Shown one piece after another: positions 60,182 through 64,000 of a DNA stretch of 64,000 nucleotides. The DNA is from an uncultured Clostridia bacterium. GTDB taxonomy: Bacteria > Bacillota > Clostridia > Oscillospirales > CAG-272. Location: positions 1 to 64,000 of the forward strand of contig CAOKAC010000004.1 in NCBI GenBank assembly GCA_948466345.1. Reading direction: 5' to 3'. Both the position numbers and the translations under genes were made by a program. The notes beneath the pieces are model-generated. The model saw nothing but the letters and a program-made list of their open reading frames with translations. It searched no databases and was not told the DNA's origin. Within the stretch, counting starts at the first letter, position 1, and each line of letters opens with the position of its first letter.

Positions 60182-63151
60182 TTATTCACTCCGCAGTGCT
60201 TCTACCGGGTCCTTCTTTGCGGCAAGCCGGGAAGGAATCAGACCGGATATCAGTGTGAGAATCATACTGATAGCAATCAGAATAATCCCTGCCTGCCAGG
60301 GCAGGGAAGCTATATTGGGAATCTCAGTGAAATGTTCAATAATCAGACTTGCAGGAATACACAGCAAAACGGTGATACCTATACCAATCATTCCTGCCGC
60401 AAGCCCAACGATCAGCGTTTCTGCGTTGAATACGCGGGATACATCCTGTTTAGAAGCCCCGATAGACCGGAGGATACCGATTTCCTTTGTCCGCTCTAAC
60501 ACAGATATATAGGTGATAATACCAATCATAATGGATGAAACGACAAGAGAGATGGACACAAATGCGATCAGTACATAGGAGATGGCGTTGATAATCGTTG
60601 TGATGGAGGACATGAGAATGGCTATATAGTCCGTATAGGTGATTTGGTCCTGCTCTTCTACGTCGGCATTGTATGCATCGATTATTTCTGCAATTTTGTC
60701 CTTTGCCTCAAAGCTGGAGGCATATATATTGATGGCAGATGGAGTATCCAAATCTACGGCGCTGAGTTTGGCTATGTTTTCATCGTAGGTGGCCTCTGAT
60801 ACGGAAGGGGGCATATGGCTGTCATACATAGCGGCGGCCTGTTGGGAATCTGTCTGAGACAACATAGCATCGAATTGTACGGCAAGCTGTTCGGCAGAAA
60901 GCGATGCCAGTGTGACTTCCGTTTCCCGGGCATACTTTGCAGTAGCCATTTCCGCGATGCTTTCCCGCATCAGCGTTGTGAGCTCCTCGTCTGTCATTTT
61001 GCCAATGTAGCTGCGCACCGTTTCTTCATCTGCGCCGGAAGCTTCTTTATAGTTTTCTATAATAGCTGTTTCCATAGAAGCACGGTCAGGATATGCGGCC
61101 ATATATTGATTTACTGTTTGTTCTAATGTATCGGCAGGAATCTCAGCGGCAATCTTTTTAAACAAATTCGCTTTTTCTTCTATAGAAAGAGATGCGGCGT
61201 ATGCGGCAAACGCCTGCGCTTTTTCATTTGTATCCGGTTCTTTCATAGATCCATCGTCAAAGGGTAGTCCGGTGAACACATCTGTAGACGGATTTTCTTT
61301 TTGCTGAGTTACAATTTCACTTTTGTTGGTTTCATTGATGATATAGCGGGTCAGTTCTGCAGTATATCCTACCGCGCCTTGTATAGAAGTTGCTACAGCG
61401 TCTTCGTTGGGGCGGACGATACCGGAGACTTTTAACTGTATTCCATTTTCGGCGGTAATTTTCATGTAGTCTTCATTGTCACGCATATCTGTCCAAACGC
61501 CGTCTTTGTCATTGTCCGTATAGTAGTCGGAGGGAAGAACAGCATAGAAAGAGAGATCCATCAGCTGGTCGTAGTCCCATGCTTCATCGATAACTTCTGT
61601 TTCTTCGCCCCGCATAGCGGCGGACATGATGTCCTCGATTTCGTCTTGATCTCGCAATCCCAGCGAATACAGATACACATCGCTGAGTTCGTTATTCTTG
61701 CTGATTACAAGGACAACTTCGTCGTAATTGTCCGGCCAAGAGCCTTCCAGCAATTCGTACTGCTCCTTGACTAGTTCGTTGATGGTTTCTCCGTTCCTTC
61801 CCGGCATGATTTCCGACCAAACATTCATTTCCTGCATGGTATACTGAGAATACGGAGAAGAGGCCATTGCCTCATCATCGTAGGAAAAACCCATAGCGCT
61901 ATGCATAGCGCGCATCACGGTTGAAGGGTTGACGGTGATAAAATCTCCCTGGGTGTCGTAGCCATATATCAAAAGGTCCAGTCCATAACCATATTGAATC
62001 GCCGTGATATATTCTTTTAATTCTTCGTTATTATCCAGATAGGTTTTAAAGTCGGTTAGATTGTTGTAAGTATCAATAGAAGAAAGAGAATTGAACATAT
62101 CCTGCATTTGTGATGAGGCATGTACTTTGTTGTCGCTGTACGTTGTTTCGTTAGAATCCATAAATGCAGACAGCATTTTGCCAAGATCAATACTTTCTGC
62201 TTGAATCGTCACGGGATACCCGGACAGGGTATCCTCCTGAACTCGGTTTATGTAAAGCTGAATGCCGTTGGATAGAGATAGGATCAACGCGATACCGATG
62301 ATACCGATGGAGCCTGCAAAGGAAGTCAGAATCGTACGGCCTTTTTTCGTCATCAAATTATTCAGGGACAAGGAGAGCGCTGTGAAAAAAGACATGGAGG
62401 TCTTTTTTCTTTTGCCTTTGTGGCCTGTGTCCTCCACAGGCACTGCCGGCTCCGCTGACTGTATTTCGTCCAGAGCTTTATTGGGCTTATCCGACAAAAT
62501 TTTTCCATCCTGCAGCCGGACGATACGGGTAGCATATGCATCTGCAAGCTCCGGATTATGGGTGACCATAATGACCAGCCTATCCTTAGCGACATTCTGA
62601 AGAAGGTCCATAATCTGAACGCTGGTTTCCGTATCCAGCGCACCGGTGGGTTCATCTGCAAGAATAATTTTGGGGTTGTTTACCAACGCTCTTGCAATGG
62701 CTACCCGCTGCATCTGTCCGCCGGACATTTGAGAAGGCTTTTTGTGAATCTGATCGGCAAGACCTACCTGCGCCAGCACTTCTTTGGCCCTTTTGCGCCG
62801 TTCGCTTTTAGACACGCCGGACAAAGTCAGCGCTAATTCTACATTGGAGAGCACCGATTGATGGGGAATCAGGTTGTAGCTTTGGAAAACAAAGCCCACC
62901 GAATGATTGCGGTATCCATCCCAGTCGCGGTCCCTATATTCTTTTGTGGATATACCATTGATCACAAGATCACCGGATTCGTACTGGTCCAGTCCGCCGA
63001 TTACATTCAGCATAGTGGTTTTTCCTGACCCGCTGGCGCCGAGAATAGCCACAAATTCGTTGCTGCCAAAACACAAGCTTACACCATCCAATGCAGCGGT
63101 TTTTGTGTCCCCTGCAACATACGTTTTCGTAATGTTTTTTAGTTCAAGCAT
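60182..63151 (-). CDS. ABC transporter ATPase-permease fusion (MacB/FtsX-like)
   Basis: A 989-aa protein. The ATPase (1-225) has Walker A GASGSGKTT, signature MSGGQMQRVAIARA, Walker B IILADEPTGALD and H-loop VTHNPELAD, typical of the LolD/MacB branch. After a linker comes one membrane span (about 275-295), then about 550 residues of extracellular sequence, then three C-terminal spans of the FtsX type (about 860-975; YVLIAFVSISLVVSSIMIGI; ISVLERTKEIGILRSIGASK). Such pumps act on peptides, antibiotics or envelope lipids. Its start lies inside the end of the MarR gene. GAGGAGG precedes the ATG. Confidence 0.93.
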   Translation of the reverse strand: MLELKNITKTYVAGDTKTAALDGVSLCFGSNEFVAILGASGSGKTTMLNVIGGLDQYESGDLVINGISTKEYRDRDWDGYRNHSVGFVFQSYNLIPHQSVLSNVELALTLSGVSKSERRKRAKEVLAQVGLADQIHKKPSQMSGGQMQRVAIARALVNNPKIILADEPTGALDTETSVQIMDLLQNVAKDRLVIMVTHNPELADAYATRIVRLQDGKILSDKPNKALDEIQSAEPAVPVEDTGHKGKRKKTSMSFFTALSLSLNNLMTKKGRTILTSFAGSIGIIGIALILSLSNGIQLYINRVQEDTLSGYPVTIQAESIDLGKMLSAFMDSNETTYSDNKVHASSQMQDMFNSLSSIDTYNNLTDFKTYLDNNEELKEYITAIQYGYGLDLLIYGYDTQGDFITVNPSTVMRAMHSAMGFSYDDEAMASSPYSQYTMQEMNVWSEIMPGRNGETINELVKEQYELLEGSWPDNYDEVVLVISKNNELSDVYLYSLGLRDQDEIEDIMSAAMRGEETEVIDEAWDYDQLMDLSFYAVLPSDYYTDNDKDGVWTDMRDNEDYMKITAENGIQLKVSGIVRPNEDAVATSIQGAVGYTAELTRYIINETNKSEIVTQQKENPSTDVFTGLPFDDGSMKEPDTNEKAQAFAAYAASLSIEEKANLFKKIAAEIPADTLEQTVNQYMAAYPDRASMETAIIENYKEASGADEETVRSYIGKMTDEELTTLMRESIAEMATAKYARETEVTLASLSAEQLAVQFDAMLSQTDSQQAAAMYDSHMPPSVSEATYDENIAKLSAVDLDTPSAINIYASSFEAKDKIAEIIDAYNADVEEQDQITYTDYIAILMSSITTIINAISYVLIAFVSISLVVSSIMIGIITYISVLERTKEIGILRSIGASKQDVSRVFNAETLIVGLAAGMIGIGITVLLCIPASLIIEHFTEIPNIASLPWQAGIILIAISMILTLISGLIPSRLAAKKDPVEALRSE

Positions 63152-63633
63152 TTTGGAACCTCCTCATCCTTTTTGTAAACATGCTTTTCTACATTTTGTA
63201 TAATCCGTTTTAACGTCTCGATCCCTTCCAAGACTTCCATAAAATCTTTTCTGGAAATGGTGTGTTCGTTTTCAAAATATGCACGCAGCGTGCGTTCCAC
63301 GCCGGCCAGCGCGGCACGTCCTTTCGGAGTGATAAGCAGCACGACACTCCGCTCGTCTGTTTTGCTGCGGCAGCGCAGAATAAAGCCGTCATTTTCTAAT
63401 TTTTTGCACATAGAGGACACATTTCCCTGATTTAAATCAAGGGCTTTAAAAATACTGCTAATTGTGGGATTTTCCTGATGTGCAATTAAATTCAGCGTAA
63501 CAGAGGATAGGGGCGTGAGACCAAACTGCTGTGTGATAGGTGTCATGATCCGCTCAAAAGAAATCCGCGTCTGGATAAAGTTGGTGACGACTTCCAGCTG
63601 AAACACGCCGTTTCCAAGAGTATATTCGTTCAT
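63139..63633 (-). CDS. MarR family transcriptional regulator
   Basis: A 164-aa winged helix protein: LTPLSSVTLNLIAHQENPTI, SSIFKALDLNQGNVSSMCKK then LENDGFILRCRSKTDERSVV and LLITPKGRAALAGVER. The dimer helices flank the DNA-binding core. It overlaps the ABC gene by 13 nt, so the pair is coexpressed and this is probably the local ligand-sensing repressor. ATG 63633 follows GAGG with 8-nt spacing; a GTG three codons up is less likely. Confidence 0.93.
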   Translation of the reverse strand: MNEYTLGNGVFQLEVVTNFIQTRISFERIMTPITQQFGLTPLSSVTLNLIAHQENPTISSIFKALDLNQGNVSSMCKKLENDGFILRCRSKTDERSVVLLITPKGRAALAGVERTLRAYFENEHTISRKDFMEVLEGIETLKRIIQNVEKHVYKKDEEVPKCLN

Positions 63634-63643
63634 AATCGTCACC

Positions 63644-64000
63644 TCAGATCCGTGTCGTCACGTCAAATCGCCGCGCACAACGAGGGCAGATGACGGAGTG
63701 CGTACCTTTTCGTTTGGGCAATCGGAGCGTCGCTTTGCAGTGGGGGCACGTTTTATAGCGGTAAGTTTTAAAATCCCGAATTTTATTTTTCTGCAGGATC
63801 AAAAAGTTTTTGTTTTTTTTGAAAAAGGAAGTAAATGCTTGATTTTCACGCTGTCGCGCAGCAGTATTTCTGGACATGCAGCGATACAGCATCCAGAAAA
63901 GAAGTACGGTTTCCAATATATAAACCAGTACGCCTGCCGCTATGGAGTCTATAAAGATAATCCGTAGAATCCACAGGATCAGAATCGTTACAAGAAGGCC
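63644..64000 (-). CDS. Membrane protein with C-terminal zinc ribbon (partial, N-terminus outside)
   Basis: At least 119 codons, open to the window edge with no start inside, so the gene begins to the right. Two membrane segments (LLVTILILWILRIIFID; GVLVYILETVLLFWMLYRCM) are followed by a basic linker and a zinc ribbon (KTCPHCKATLRLPKRKG, VICPRCARRF). Such short membrane zinc-ribbon proteins are widespread and uncharacterised in clostridia. It lies 10 nt upstream of marR on the same strand. Confidence 0.75.
   Translation of the reverse strand, partial: GLLVTILILWILRIIFIDSIAAGVLVYILETVLLFWMLYRCMSRNTAARQRENQAFTSFFKKNKNFLILQKNKIRDFKTYRYKTCPHCKATLRLPKRKGTHSVICPRCARRFDVTTRI

Overview
The window looks like chromosome of an anaerobic, spore-forming Firmicute of class Clostridia, probably a gut Oscillospirales-type bacterium. 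This rests on family recognition, not a database search. Pointers are SpoVM and SipL-like sporulation genes, the PrpC-PrkC-RsgA cassette, pyruvate phosphate dikinase, an NrdG-type radical SAM activase, a large one-chain PurL, AGGAGG ribosome sites and many near-consensus sigma-A promoters with 17-bp spacers.

Left edge (1-1450): the end of a mobile or plasmid-like element on the minus strand. It holds a ParA ATPase, the first codons of a probable partner, a 59-aa protein and a 5'-truncated remnant, and it abuts the 3' end of ppdK. Next (1454-7251): ppdK, a lipoate ligase / YerC / methyltransferase operon, and five tRNA genes (Val, Asp, Phe, Gly, Cys). From 7522 to 12123 lies a four-gene operon, FkbH-like HAD / acyl carrier protein / MBOAT / SGNH. 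Its parts parallel DltA-C-B-D, with FkbH in place of the D-alanine ligase; I consider it the most interesting system here. Then come a GH116 + GH2 pair, a lipoprotein and tRNA-Thr.

Minus-strand block 17876-25025: prpC-prkC-rsgA followed by a 25-codon spoVM; then HPF, rplA-rplK and nusG-secE-rpmG. At 25329 a divergent 1140-aa secreted protein carries a lysozyme-like N-terminus, an SH3 domain, three related repeats, a cohesin-like domain and a dockerin; an iron-type dehydrogenase follows. The block 29909-33406 is a GntR / ABC ATPase / permease operon with a palindromic operator. The block 33623-35644 is a DUF5685 / J-domain / membrane-protein cassette. sipL follows with a sigma-E-like promoter.

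37575-46802 is a mosaic of single genes: aspartate kinase, HIT, FkbM methyltransferase, zinc-ribbon membrane protein, flavin reductase, glycosyltransferase, DegV, a degenerate M23 protein and an NrdG-like activase. 46874-58558 is a complete purine operon, purE-C-F-M-N-(IMP cyclohydrolase)-(AICAR transformylase)-D-L, behind a ZTP-type riboswitch and terminator. The usual bifunctional PurH is split into two proteins. asnS, a MacB/FtsX-like ABC fusion with an overlapping MarR regulator, and a truncated zinc-ribbon membrane protein end the window. No CRISPR array, rRNA or complete insertion sequence was seen.
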